Shown piece after piece: positions 28,586 through 38,829 of a DNA stretch of 38,873 bases (position 1 is its first letter; each line of letters begins with the position of its first letter). Position numbers and translations under genes: made by a program. Origin of the DNA: Magnetovibrio sp. (GTDB lineage Bacteria; Pseudomonadota; Alphaproteobacteria; Rhodospirillales; Casp-alpha2). The stretch lies in NCBI GenBank assembly GCA_002709525.1, contig PARE01000012.1, positions 67,453 to 106,325 on the forward strand, in the 5' to 3' direction. The notes under the pieces are model-generated. The model searched no databases. It was not told the DNA's origin and saw only the letters and a program-made list of their open reading frames with translations.

Positions 28586-29225
28586 AAACCTGGAGCTACG
28601 CCGTGATCACTTGGTCGAAGCAATGCTGGTGCACGTTCCCTTCGACGGGTGGGCCTGGTCGGCGCTTGAAGCCGGCGCCAAGGACCTTGGTCAAGAGCCC
28701 GGAGATGCGCGGCTAGCCTTTACAGGTGGCATGGGCGAGGTCGCCGACCACTTCGCTCGGTGGTCCGACCGACGTATGCTGGCGGAACTGTTGACCATTG
28801 ACCTGGAGGGCATGCGGGTCCGTGATCGCATCCATACCTGTATCAAGACACGTTTGGTTATGAACGCGGAACACAAAGAATCCTTGCGGAGGCTTCTCTC
28901 CTTTTTGGCCCTCCCTCAGAACGCTGGACGGCTCTCCAGGATGACCTGGCGGTCCTGTTCGGAGATTTGGTATGCTGCTGGTGACACCTCGACGGACTGG
29001 AACCATTATTCGAAGCGCGGCCTCTTGGTCCCGGTCTATTCTTCTACGATCCTCCATTGGATGGCGGACGACGGAGATGGAGACGGCGATTTTCCGGAAA
29101 CCTGGGCTTTCCTGGAAAGGCGCATCGACGATGTGTTGAGAACTTTTCGAATGCCTCGGCGGGTTAAGGATCGGTTAGTCCGCCTGTTTACGCCAATGGA
29201 ATTCGGTCGGCGTCGATCAGCGTAA
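28575..29225 (+). CDS. COQ9 family protein (ubiquinone biosynthesis)
   Basis: LVEAMLVHVPFDGWAWSALEAGAKDLG, TDWNHYSKRGLLVPVYSSTILHWMAD, W.FLERRIDDVL; overlaps the def stop. Confidence 0.93.
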   Translation: MTTENLELRRDHLVEAMLVHVPFDGWAWSALEAGAKDLGQEPGDARLAFTGGMGEVADHFARWSDRRMLAELLTIDLEGMRVRDRIHTCIKTRLVMNAEHKESLRRLLSFLALPQNAGRLSRMTWRSCSEIWYAAGDTSTDWNHYSKRGLLVPVYSSTILHWMADDGDGDGDFPETWAFLERRIDDVLRTFRMPRRVKDRLVRLFTPMEFGRRRSA

Positions 29226-30107
29226 AGCGGCAACCTCGGTCGGCAGCCTTGGCAATTTAATCGTCAGTGCCCATGCATCCTCAAAACCACGGTTTTTCAG
29301 TTTTTGATGAGTTGTCTTGTGATTCCCACGGGCAACAGGACCGATGGCCACCCGATAAACCCGTTTGCCATGTGCAATGCCTCCCAGAATCACTGGCTTG
29401 AGCCGGCTATGTTTGCGGGAGAACTGCGACGCCGCGACTTTGTGATGATAGCTAGCGATAATCCAAAATGTTTGACGGGTTCTCTGTGTAACCGGCTGAA
29501 CTGGGGTGACTAACTTGTTGGCGGGTCGGGCGGCGAGCGTTGGTTCTAACATTGATTGAGGGTTTACCAGAGGTGTAGGTGCTCGCATCACAGCAATGAT
29601 GTTCTCTTTCATTGATGTTTCCAGGACCAATTCGTCGGCTTCGACAGGTGCCCAGGCTTTTAAACCTATATTTGTGGGCATAATTTCCGGCGCTGGATTG
29701 GTAAGTGAGGTTAGGGCAGCGATCGCCGTCGCGGGTTCCTCCGTGGGAAACTCTGATCTGTTCAGTCGAGTAATATTTTTGTTTCCCGTCTCGGCAGTCG
29801 CGCCCCTATTTCGTTCGGGATATTCGGATTTTATACTGACGGTCACTGGGATGGACGACGCATCGGCCAAGGTGGTGATGGAGTCGTCGGCTTTGCGACA
29901 AATGTTCTTACCTTCGACTGTACGCCAAAGCGCGCAGTCTTCCTTGTAAACCGCGGAGATACCATGATCGGTCAGGGTTTTATCTGTGGTAATTATGGAC
30001 ACAGTGTCAACAAGAAGAGAGGCGATTTGAACGCCGATGGGCATGCCGCAGCCAGCAATCAGGAGGGGTGCCACAACGGCGCCAGCCAAACGATGCATTT
30101 TACTCAT
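29217..30107 (-). CDS. Predicted lipoprotein with SPOR-like C-terminal region
   Basis: Signal peptide with lipobox LLIAGC; C-terminal KRVYRVAIGPVARGNHKTTHQKLKNRGFEDAWAL resembles a SPOR repeat. Confidence 0.6.
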   Translation of the reverse strand: MSKMHRLAGAVVAPLLIAGCGMPIGVQIASLLVDTVSIITTDKTLTDHGISAVYKEDCALWRTVEGKNICRKADDSITTLADASSIPVTVSIKSEYPERNRGATAETGNKNITRLNRSEFPTEEPATAIAALTSLTNPAPEIMPTNIGLKAWAPVEADELVLETSMKENIIAVMRAPTPLVNPQSMLEPTLAARPANKLVTPVQPVTQRTRQTFWIIASYHHKVAASQFSRKHSRLKPVILGGIAHGKRVYRVAIGPVARGNHKTTHQKLKNRGFEDAWALTIKLPRLPTEVAALR

Positions 30108-30395
30108 GGAAATAGTTGTCCCCAAGGCGCGGGTTGTCGATTGGTTTTTCTTACTTTTGGTTGGTTTCCCGTCTGTAGCCCTCAGTTTAAGAAGGAGAAG
30201 TTAACAAACTTTTATTTTAATCCGGATTTCAGCAGCGGATAAATAATCTGAGGTGAAGTTTTCGTAACACTTGTTGTCGACGGATCCGCGCTCCCTATTA
30301 CAGCCCGTAAAGGGGCGTTGGCGGCGCGCTGAGAACAGCGTATGATGTAGCTAAGTTTTGTAGCCCTTCAACCTAACACTGGCCGTCGTGTAACC

Positions 30396-31460
30396 ATGAG
30401 CGACAGTTCTCCCTTTATGAATCCCTTCCGGCGCCGCCAGAACAGCGAGAATGGTAAAAGTGGCAATGGAACGTATCATCCGAGACGGTCGAACGCGGGG
30501 GTTGCGCGGAGCAACGGCGAAATTAATTCCGATGACCCTGACGCACACCAAATTCACGTGGGCGGCACTCCAACCGAGAAGGGCGTGAATGTGGAGGAGG
30601 CCGTGTTGCCAAACCCTGGATCGGTATCCGATTCGGTCCCCGTTGGAGACTGGGAGCCATCGACTCAAGAGGACCTGGCGGATCATTTTCTGCGCTGTGC
30701 TAAGCTGGGCCGCTACCTGACCATTGCCGACAACAGCCGGTTTATTATAACTGATGACTTCCGCACGACACCAATTGTTTCAACGGCATCGGCCATGGCT
30801 GCCATCTACTCGAAGGATTACCTCGTTGCTCAAGCCGCTCTATTACCACTTTCGGAGAGGGCGCAGCGCTTATCACCGCGAGATCAGGAGCGCTTCGAAC
30901 GCCTGTTCCTTCTGATTGAGGAACAGGCTTTATCTGATGACGTTCGCTCATCGGCGCAGGCGGTTCGCCAGGCGCAGTTTCGCGCTGCCGAGATCCGTGC
31001 CGTCGAGGCCGAACTGGGCGACCGGTTGAGCCCGGCGCGCCTCCGCTATCGGCATTTCCTCGATATAGTTAAGAAGCTAGTGGACAGGAAAATCACCGCG
31101 GGTCCGTTTCTGGATGAGTTCCGTGACTTTACGCAAGACGTGGCTGGTAAGTTAGATTTTGGCATCTACTCTTTCTGCCTGGATCGCTTGTTTGGAAGCG
31201 TCCGGGTGCCCTTGAAGGTAAAGAAGTTATTGGTATTGGAATTGCTCAAGTATCCTCCGCTGATCCGGCGCGAACTGTTGACTAATATCCTAGTCTACCC
31301 AGGCCAGATTGAAGAACTTGTTGAGTTTGTGCGCTACATGGCGGCAAACGAGTTGGAGCAGGGCGCCATCATCGAGATCGAACTACTTAAGGCGTTCAAA
31401 TTACGTCAGTTGTCCATGGGCGATATTGAAACTAGCCTAGCCCAGACTGGCGTCGCCTGA
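30396..31460 (+). CDS. Hypothetical protein (354 aa, helical, disordered N-terminus)
   Basis: Long ORF with coherent composition, no family recognised; followed by a degenerate GGDEF ORF. Confidence 0.7.
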   Translation: MSDSSPFMNPFRRRQNSENGKSGNGTYHPRRSNAGVARSNGEINSDDPDAHQIHVGGTPTEKGVNVEEAVLPNPGSVSDSVPVGDWEPSTQEDLADHFLRCAKLGRYLTIADNSRFIITDDFRTTPIVSTASAMAAIYSKDYLVAQAALLPLSERAQRLSPRDQERFERLFLLIEEQALSDDVRSSAQAVRQAQFRAAEIRAVEAELGDRLSPARLRYRHFLDIVKKLVDRKITAGPFLDEFRDFTQDVAGKLDFGIYSFCLDRLFGSVRVPLKVKKLLVLELLKYPPLIRRELLTNILVYPGQIEELVEFVRYMAANELEQGAIIEIELLKAFKLRQLSMGDIETSLAQTGVA

Positions 31461-31617
31461 GCAGGCCGTAAACGGGACGAACGGGGTCTCGGAGGCCGTT
31501 AAGTTGACCCGCTGCAAATCCCAGGTCAATTTCGACTATCCGCGGAGACAGAGCAACGATGCGACAAACTTTAACAGAGTCGCCGACTAAGGATTCGTAA
31601 ACCATAATTGTGCTAAG

Positions 31618-32412
31618 GTGAAAATTCAGGAAATTTATGGTGTTGATCCGTTCGAGAGGACGATGATCATGGATGTTGACAAGCTCCAAGGCGTGCAAGC
31701 GGTTGGCGAGCAAACTCATCGACAGCCGTCTGAGCGTCATCACGAAGCCCCCGACGACTCAGCCGATAGTGAGGTGAGCCACGAACGTGACCGATTGCGG
31801 TCGTCGGATGTGGCCGTGGATCTGGGTGGAGCGCTCTCAGGTCCCTTGTCCGCGGAAACGCAGAAGGTCGTTGATGCTTTTGTGGAACAGATAGAACCCC
31901 TGCGTGCTGAGCTTGCGATTCTGCAGAAACGTGAAGAGCATCTCCGTGAACAGGCTGTCAAGCACGCTTTCTTGCCGCTGCCAAACCGGCGAGAATTTCA
32001 GCGAGAACTCAAATACATTATTGATCACATGTACAGCCTGCAGCCCTCACCGGCAGTAGTAATTTTGCATGTGGCGAACGCCGCCACGTTCCGCCGTGAA
32101 TTCGGCCGACGCGCCGCCGATGCCTTGCTAGTGCATGTGGCAAAAAACCTCTCTTGTGCCGTGCACCCGACAGACGCGGTCGGTAGTATAGGCGATGATG
32201 ACTTTGGGGTGATACTCCTCATTGGTGGAGCTGAAACGGCAAGTCGTCGGGCGGGAGAAATTGGCTGCTATCTTAACGATCATCCTTTTACCTGGCTCGG
32301 CACCGATTATGCGCTGGAAGTAATGGTTGGGTGGGCGGGCCTGCAAGAAAACTGGAACGCGGAGCAGGCTATTGAAGCCGCCGACCGTTCGTTGCGCAAT
32401 GAACTCAAGTGA
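31618..32412 (+). CDS. Degenerate GGDEF-domain protein
   Basis: LPNRREFQRELKYII N-terminal GGDEF-domain motif, then VGSIGDDDFGVIL in place of a GGDEF signature, and A.RAGEIG...EAADRSLRNELK; GTG start at 31618. Confidence 0.75.
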   Translation: MKIQEIYGVDPFERTMIMDVDKLQGVQAVGEQTHRQPSERHHEAPDDSADSEVSHERDRLRSSDVAVDLGGALSGPLSAETQKVVDAFVEQIEPLRAELAILQKREEHLREQAVKHAFLPLPNRREFQRELKYIIDHMYSLQPSPAVVILHVANAATFRREFGRRAADALLVHVAKNLSCAVHPTDAVGSIGDDDFGVILLIGGAETASRRAGEIGCYLNDHPFTWLGTDYALEVMVGWAGLQENWNAEQAIEAADRSLRNELK

Positions 32413-32522
32413 TGATGTTTGGCAATAACTGTGCCTGTGGGCAGCTGAACGCGTCCTGCAAGCAAGAGTTTCCGCCCCTTCAGGTGCTGCATCAGAGGTT
32501 TATCGAGTGCAACCTTCTTGCC

Positions 32523-32566
32523 GATGAGGGTTATTAAGTCATCAGATGAGGATCATTAAGTCATCA
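32523..32566. repeat. Tandem duplication of a 22-bp unit, GATGAGGRTYATTAAGTCATCA x2
   Basis: 32523-32544 GATGAGGGTTATTAAGTCATCA and 32545-32566 GATGAGGATCATTAAGTCATCA, 20/22 identical. Confidence 0.9.
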
Positions 32567-32803
32567 CAGTTCTGGTGCTCGGCCTTAAGTTCAATCAAAT
32601 TGGCTTTCAGCACTTCACGATGGTTAATAGTCTTTGGTTGCCCTGAGTCAGCCGAGCAATATCCTATACTTTTAGGATACTAGAACTTGAGAGTGGGATT
32701 TAGAACGCACCTAAATATAGATAGTGCTGTGGATTTTAAATGCTGATTACGATATTATTTTCTTGTGACGTCCAGTGAAAAATAAAGATGAGAGGAATTA
32801 AAT

Positions 32804-32974
32804 ATGAATATGCAGGAGCGAATCGACGACCTCAGAGCCCAGCATCAGAACCTCGAAAAAATGTTGGACTACGAAAATGACCGACAGCGCCTTGACGATA
32901 TTCATATTTCCGATTTGAAGAAGCAAAAGCTCGCCATAAAGGATGAGATTGCTAGCTTGGAGACGCAAGCTTAA
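32804..32974 (+). CDS. DUF465/YdcH family small protein
   Basis: 56-aa ORF below the track cutoff: MNMQERIDDLRAQHQNLEKMLDYENDRQRLDDIHISDLKKQKLAIKDEIASLETQA; typical DUF465 layout ending LKKxKLxIKDEIxxL. Confidence 0.85.
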   Translation: MNMQERIDDLRAQHQNLEKMLDYENDRQRLDDIHISDLKKQKLAIKDEIASLETQA

Positions 32975-33615
32975 GCCTTACAACCGACTGGATTATTTGG
33001 GGCCTGGCATTCCCTTGGGGAATAATTCTCGACACGCAATTCGCGAACGCATGGTGGAGCCCTTCATAATTTTTCCCATTAGCTTATAGCGTTGGCAGAG
33101 GGTGGGCCTGCCTGGTTAACTGGCCGCTACTAGGGCATAGCTCAAGTCCTCCCCCAATAGGTTGATAAGGGAATAGGACTGCGAGGTTGCGTGCCGCTAT
33201 TGATCATGCCGCTTCTGCGCCCGTGAGCTGCAGATGGACGCGCAGATAACCACGTGCATCGCCTCTAACGTGTCGATAATGCCCCAGTTAGCCATGTTCA
33301 GGATTTTCGTCATCGCGCCGCCGGCAGAATGACCAGTGTGTGTTGTCGGCTAGCTTCCTTCCTGAGGCCCCCAACACTGGGTCATCGATATCATGCTGGT
33401 TAACGTCCAAGGCTTAAATGGCCGGCATGGGCTCGATGAAGGTGTCTGCATTATCGCTGCAGATAAAGATTAAAATGCGGGCTTCTGCGTGAGACTGAGA
33501 ACCATCCTCAGGAGCCTCTGGAGAATTTTTAAGAACCAATGCCACACCGGCCGTCATATCATTTGCCTTATGGCTGGTGCTAGTTGAGCTTTCCAGCGCG
33601 TTAACGCGCCTACCC

Positions 33616-35274
33616 TTAGAACTCTGACGCCTGCTCCCTAAGTCTAAATTTTTGGATTTTACCGGTGGACGTCTTAGGTAGTTCGCCGAATACAATATGC
33701 CTTGGGCATTTGAAATGGGCCATATTGTCACGGCAGAACTGGATGATCTCCGCTTCATCGGCCTCTACACCGTCCATCAACTCAACAAAGGCGCAGGGCG
33801 TCTCGCCCCATTTGTCATCGGGTTTAGCAACCACCGCGGCCAACATCACGGCTGGATGCTTAGTCAGGGTATCTTCTACCTCGATGGACGAGATGTTCTC
33901 TCCACCCGAAATAATCACGTCCTTGGAGCGATCTTTGAGTTTGATGTAGCCGTCCGGTTCCATAACGCCCAGGTCGCCCGAGTGCAGCCAGCCGCCGGCC
34001 AAGGTTTTGTCCGTGGTCTTAGGGTTTTTCAGATAGCCCTTCATGACCACGTTACCCTTGAACATCACTTCACCCATAGTTTCGCCGTCGGCGGGGACGG
34101 GTTCCATGGTTTCTGGGTCCATGACTGTAAGCCCTTGGAGGACATGGTAACGTACGCCCTGGCGGCTCTTCTTCATGCTTTGTTGTTCGATTGACAGGCT
34201 GTTCCATTCCGGGTGCCATGAACAAATTACGGCGGGGCCATAGGTTTCCGTCAGGCCGTAGACATGGGTCACGTCGAACCCCAGCTCCTGCATGCTTTGC
34301 AACGTCGTCGCCGGCGGCGGTGCGGCAGCCGTCATAACGTTGACCTTGTGATCAAAGCTGCGGCGTTCCGCATTAGTAGCATTGATGACGACATTTAAGA
34401 CTATGGGTGCGCCGCAGAAATGAGTGACCCCGTAATCTGCTATGGCGGCGTAAACATTGCCCGCGTTGACTCTTCGTAAGCACACGTTGGTGCCAGCAAT
34501 AGCTGCTAAGGACCATGGGAAGCACCAGCCGTTGCAGTGGAACATGGGTAACGTCCACAGATAGATCGCATGGTGTGGCATGTTCCAGCCGACGATATTC
34601 GACATCGCGTTCAAGTATGCGCCTCGGTGGTGATAGACGACGCCTTTCGGGTCGCCTGTAGTGCCTGAGGTGTAGTTGAGTGAGATCGCGTCCCACTCGT
34701 CGGCTACGGGCACCCAAGCAAAGTCTGGGTCGCCACTGGCAAGAAACGCTTCGTAATCCATCTCTCCAAGTGTCTCGCCACTGGCGTCGGATTCGGAATC
34801 GACAATGTCTATGACGGTGATCTCACGTCCTAATTCAGCTAAGGCACTTTTGACGTTGACAGAAAACTCAGTGTCCGTGATCAGGACTTTAGCCTCGCCG
34901 TGGTTTAGGCTGAAGGCCAGTGCCGCTGCGTCCAGGCGTGTGTTTAGGGTATTCACCACAGCGCCCGCAATTGCTGGGCCGAAGGCGCACTCGTACATTT
35001 CTGGGGTGTTTGCCGCCATTACGGCGACTGTATCGTTCTTTCCCACGCCAAGGCTGGTTAACGCCGATGCAAGCCGCCGCGCCCTGGCGTATGTTTCCGC
35101 CCAGGTGAAGTGCTTTGATCCGTGGATCACACTGGTCCGGTTCGGATATGTGGCGGCGGCGCGTTCTAAAAAGGAAATGGGCGTTAAGGCCGCGTAATTG
35201 GCCGCCGATTGATTAAGGTGTGTGTCGTAGATGCTGGTTCCACTCACGGCAAAGCTCCCAGATAATTCGTTCAT
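33616..35274 (-). CDS. AMP-binding acyl-CoA synthetase
   Basis: LNYTSGTTGDPKGVVYHHRGAYLN, YGLTETYGPAVIC, GWLHSGDLGVMEPDGYIKLKDRSKDVIISGGENISSIEVE, KTSTGKIQKFRLR. Confidence 0.95.
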   Translation of the reverse strand: MNELSGSFAVSGTSIYDTHLNQSAANYAALTPISFLERAAATYPNRTSVIHGSKHFTWAETYARARRLASALTSLGVGKNDTVAVMAANTPEMYECAFGPAIAGAVVNTLNTRLDAAALAFSLNHGEAKVLITDTEFSVNVKSALAELGREITVIDIVDSESDASGETLGEMDYEAFLASGDPDFAWVPVADEWDAISLNYTSGTTGDPKGVVYHHRGAYLNAMSNIVGWNMPHHAIYLWTLPMFHCNGWCFPWSLAAIAGTNVCLRRVNAGNVYAAIADYGVTHFCGAPIVLNVVINATNAERRSFDHKVNVMTAAAPPPATTLQSMQELGFDVTHVYGLTETYGPAVICSWHPEWNSLSIEQQSMKKSRQGVRYHVLQGLTVMDPETMEPVPADGETMGEVMFKGNVVMKGYLKNPKTTDKTLAGGWLHSGDLGVMEPDGYIKLKDRSKDVIISGGENISSIEVEDTLTKHPAVMLAAVVAKPDDKWGETPCAFVELMDGVEADEAEIIQFCRDNMAHFKCPRHIVFGELPKTSTGKIQKFRLREQASEF

Positions 35275-35691
35275 CCTCTCTTTAACGACACTGCCACAAA
35301 ATTAGGGATGGGCAAATGCCACGTGTCGGGCGCTTCGACAAGTGAACTCGTGCCCTGGACCCCCAATCTCGCCTTTGTAAAGGGTCCTCAGTTTCAATAT
35401 TTATCTCGGATATGTTCGGTGGGCACGCCATTTACTATCCGCTCCAACCGCATGGTGAGCCTTGTGCTAACATTAGCCGACAAGGGTTTAGGCTCGCCTC
35501 CTATGAGCTTGCCGACGCGTTGGGCAATTAGATCGATCATGGCTGAGGATAATCTTCTAAAGAACTCCTCCTCTCGTCGCCCATTGAGATCGAGAATTTT
35601 GTCGCTACACTGACGCTTCTTAACATGAAGATCAGTTAAAGGTCGCTGACCATTGCACAAAAGAAGCGGCCTAATGAAGATGGGGAGTGCT

Positions 35692-37599
35692 ATGAGCAAC
35701 GCATATGATGTCGCCTATAAGCGGTCTATCGAGGACCCGGAAGGATTCTGGGCCGAAGCTGCCCAAGAGATTGATTGGATCACTCCCTGGGACAGGGTAC
35801 TGGACGACAGCAACGCGCCCTTCTACCGATGGTTCGTGGGTGCCGAGTGCAACACCTGCTACAATGCGTTGGATCGCCATGCTGATGGTGGGCGTGGCGA
35901 CCAGGCGGCACTGATCTACGACAGCCCAGTCACTGGCAACACCAAAAGGACTTACAACTATTCGGAACTGCGCAATGAAGTTGCGCTATTTGCAGGTGTG
36001 TTGCGGGCACAAGGGGTAGAGAAGGGCGACCGGGTTATCATTTATATGCCCATGGTCGCCGAGGCGGTCATCGCAATGTTAGCCTGTGCGCGTTTAGGGG
36101 CGATCCATTCGGTGGTGTTTGGTGGGTTTGCGTCGAATGAGTTGGCGGTCCGCATAGACGATGCGAGGCCCAAGGTCATCGTGAGTGCTAGCTGCGGTGT
36201 CGAAGTCAATCGCGTCATCGAATACATGCCACTTCTGAATGGGGCCATTGATATAGCAACCCACAAGCCAGAAAAATGTGTGATCCTAGCGCGACCTCAA
36301 GCGGAGGTCGCTATGAAAGATGGCCGCGATGTGGATTGGGCCAGCGCGATGGCAACGGCGGAACCTGCCGAGTGTGTGACCGTGGCGGCTACCGATCCGC
36401 TTTACATTCTTTATACGTCAGGAACCACCGGCCAGCCTAAGGGTGTTGTCCGTGACAACGGCGGTCATATGGTGGCGCTGAAATGGTCCATGAAGAACAT
36501 CTATGACGTGGACCCCGGAGAGGTCTATTGGGCAGCCTCTGACGTGGGTTGGGTGGTCGGCCACAGCTACATTGCTTACGCGCCGTTGCTGCACGGCTGT
36601 ACGACCATTGTTTACGAAGGCAAACCCGTCGGCACTCCCGACGCTGGAGCCTTTTGGAGAGTGATTTCTGAACATAATGTCTCATGCATGTTTACCGCGC
36701 CCACGGCCTTCCGTGCGATCAAGCGCGAAGACCCTCAAGGTGCTTTACTGGCGGATTACCGCATGGATGGGTTTAAGTCTCTATTCCTGGCAGGCGAACG
36801 GCTGGACCCGGACACGCTGCATTGGGCTGAGGACAAACTGAAGGTTCCGGTCATCGACCATTGGTGGCAGACGGAGACGGGTTGGGCCATTGCGTCGAAC
36901 TGCCTGGGCTTGCATGTCTTCGATATCCGTCCTGGATCGCCAACCAAAGCAGCACCCGGCTGGGACGTCCAGGTCCTCGATGACAGCGGCAATCCCGTGC
37001 CCGCCGGCAATATTGGTGCCATAGTGGTGAAGTTGCCGTTGCCGCCATCCGCCTTGTCGACGCTCTATCAGCGCCAGGATCTGTTCCGGGAGAAATACCT
37101 CGACGAGTTCCCCGGCTTCTACTGCACCGCAGATGCCGGTATGATCGACGCAGACGGCTATATCTCGATCATGGCTAGGACCGATGACATCATCAACGTG
37201 GCAGGCCATCGCCTCTCGACGGGTGCCATGGAAGAAGTATTAGCGGAACATACAGACGTGGCGGAATGTGCAGTCATTGGTGTCGAAGACCAACTCAAGG
37301 GGCAATTGCCCGTGGGCTTCTTGGTCCTGAACGCCGGTGCGACTATGGCTGGCGCCGATATCGTGGGCGAGGTAGTGCAGATGGTCCGTGACCGAATAGG
37401 ACCAGTAGCCGCCTTTAAACAAGCCGCCGTGGTCGAGCGTTTGCCGAAGACACGATCGGGTAAAATATTGCGTGGGACCATGCAGGCCATTGCCGACAAT
37501 AAGGAATGGAAAACCCCGGCGACAATCGATGACCCGGCAATTTTGGACGAAATCGACGCAGCCTTACAAACGCTCGGCTATTCCGACGCGAGATCTTAA
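35692..37599 (+). CDS. prpE: Propionyl-CoA synthetase (PrpE-like)
   Basis: ILYTSGTTGQPKGVVRDNGGHMVALKWSMKNIYDVDPGEVYWAASDVGWVVGHSYIAYAPLLHGCTTIVYEGKPVGTPD, WWQTETGWAI, KTRSGKILRGTM. Start at MSNAYDVAY. Confidence 0.92.
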   Translation: MSNAYDVAYKRSIEDPEGFWAEAAQEIDWITPWDRVLDDSNAPFYRWFVGAECNTCYNALDRHADGGRGDQAALIYDSPVTGNTKRTYNYSELRNEVALFAGVLRAQGVEKGDRVIIYMPMVAEAVIAMLACARLGAIHSVVFGGFASNELAVRIDDARPKVIVSASCGVEVNRVIEYMPLLNGAIDIATHKPEKCVILARPQAEVAMKDGRDVDWASAMATAEPAECVTVAATDPLYILYTSGTTGQPKGVVRDNGGHMVALKWSMKNIYDVDPGEVYWAASDVGWVVGHSYIAYAPLLHGCTTIVYEGKPVGTPDAGAFWRVISEHNVSCMFTAPTAFRAIKREDPQGALLADYRMDGFKSLFLAGERLDPDTLHWAEDKLKVPVIDHWWQTETGWAIASNCLGLHVFDIRPGSPTKAAPGWDVQVLDDSGNPVPAGNIGAIVVKLPLPPSALSTLYQRQDLFREKYLDEFPGFYCTADAGMIDADGYISIMARTDDIINVAGHRLSTGAMEEVLAEHTDVAECAVIGVEDQLKGQLPVGFLVLNAGATMAGADIVGEVVQMVRDRIGPVAAFKQAAVVERLPKTRSGKILRGTMQAIADNKEWKTPATIDDPAILDEIDAALQTLGYSDARS

Positions 37600-38094
37600 G
37601 CTCGCAACTAATGTGCTTTTAACGGTCTTTGAAAGAAGCATTGCAATTTCGCGCTCTAATGAAGGGGCGCCAGTTTTCCGACCCCCCCGGGGTCATTGAT
37701 AAGACCATTCCTTGGCGCGGCAAGGGTCAAACTATAATGAAATGTCTGTGCTTTTAACTGGGGTTAAGCATATCCCGCACGCGCAACGGGTAGGATTTTC
37801 TCCTTTAGTTGAAGCTTCGGCCGATCCGCGTCTAGACGGACGCCATGTCCAAGGGAGTCAGATTGTATGTGCTTTGACGATTGTTACGAGGGAAGCTTCG
37901 GCCCCCAGTGTTTGCTGGGGAGACTAGGATGCGCATTTCTTCCCTCACGTAGACTGGATAGACAAGGATAGAGGTGCGCAAGTCATGCCTACAAGTTTTT
38001 GGAACTTGATTATGTTGAAACCATTTATTTTACATCCGATAGCGTCCAAGTTAATTAGTCGATATGGTGTGAGCATGATAAAGGGAGGTTGAAG

Positions 38095-38790
38095 ATGGCC
38101 CAACAATCCGCGTTGATCGTCGGCGCCGGTCCGGGCCTGAGCGCTTCGGTGGCGCGGAAGTGTGCCCAGCGAGGGATGGCCGTAGCGCTGGTCGCTCGAG
38201 ACACCGCAAAGCTCGCGGGCCTCGCGTCGGAAATCGGTGCCGCCAGGTTTGCCTGCGACGTAAGCGATCCATCCTCCGTGGCCGAACTGTTCACCCAGTT
38301 GGATGCCGCCACTGGCACTCCTGATCTCGTGCTCTACAACCCCAGCTATAGACAGCGCGCGCCGTTTATTGAGCTGGACGTGGAGGAGGTCCGCAAAACG
38401 TTGATGATCTCTTGCTACGGTGGCTTCCTGGTGGGGTTAGAGGCGGTGAAACGCATGACCGTTGTAGGCAGGGGTGCTATATTTTTCACTGGCGCATCGG
38501 CCAGCGTGAAGGGTTACAAGCAGTCGGCGCCATTCGCGATGGGTAAGTTTGGGCTGAGGGGGCTGGCGCAGAGCATGGCCCGCGAGCTCGCACCCCAGAA
38601 CATTCACGTGGCGCATTTCATTATCGACGGCGGTATTGAGAAGGACGACGATCCACGTGCCGAGATGCGCGGTAACGACGGCCTTCTGAACCCTGAGGCC
38701 ATTGCCGATACCTATATGCATATCTATGATCAGCATCGTACGGCGTGGACTTGGGAGGTCGAGCTTCGCCCCTGGGTGGAAAACTTTTGA
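38095..38790 (+). CDS. SDR family NAD(P)-dependent oxidoreductase
   Basis: ALIVGAGPGLSASVARKCAQRGMAVALVAR, LVLYNPSY, FAMGKFGLRGLAQSMARELAPQNIHVAHFIIDGGI; GGAGG RBS upstream. Confidence 0.9.
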   Translation: MAQQSALIVGAGPGLSASVARKCAQRGMAVALVARDTAKLAGLASEIGAARFACDVSDPSSVAELFTQLDAATGTPDLVLYNPSYRQRAPFIELDVEEVRKTLMISCYGGFLVGLEAVKRMTVVGRGAIFFTGASASVKGYKQSAPFAMGKFGLRGLAQSMARELAPQNIHVAHFIIDGGIEKDDDPRAEMRGNDGLLNPEAIADTYMHIYDQHRTAWTWEVELRPWVENF

Positions 38791-38829
38791 TCCATTTGTG
38801 TATTTGAAATTGTCGAGTATAGTTCGCAT

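Noticed and set aside
33414-33758. 114-aa minus-strand ORF overlapping the acyl-CoA synthetase 3' end
   Set aside because: Overlaps the real C-terminus in another frame; low-complexity Ser-rich translation.
36781-37209. 142-aa minus-strand ORF inside prpE
   Set aside because: Antisense to a confidently identified PrpE; no recognisable domain.
37680-37694. GACCCC-CCC-GGGGTC hairpin as a prpE terminator
   Set aside because: No T-tract follows and it lies about 80 bp past the stop; cannot be called a Rho-independent terminator.
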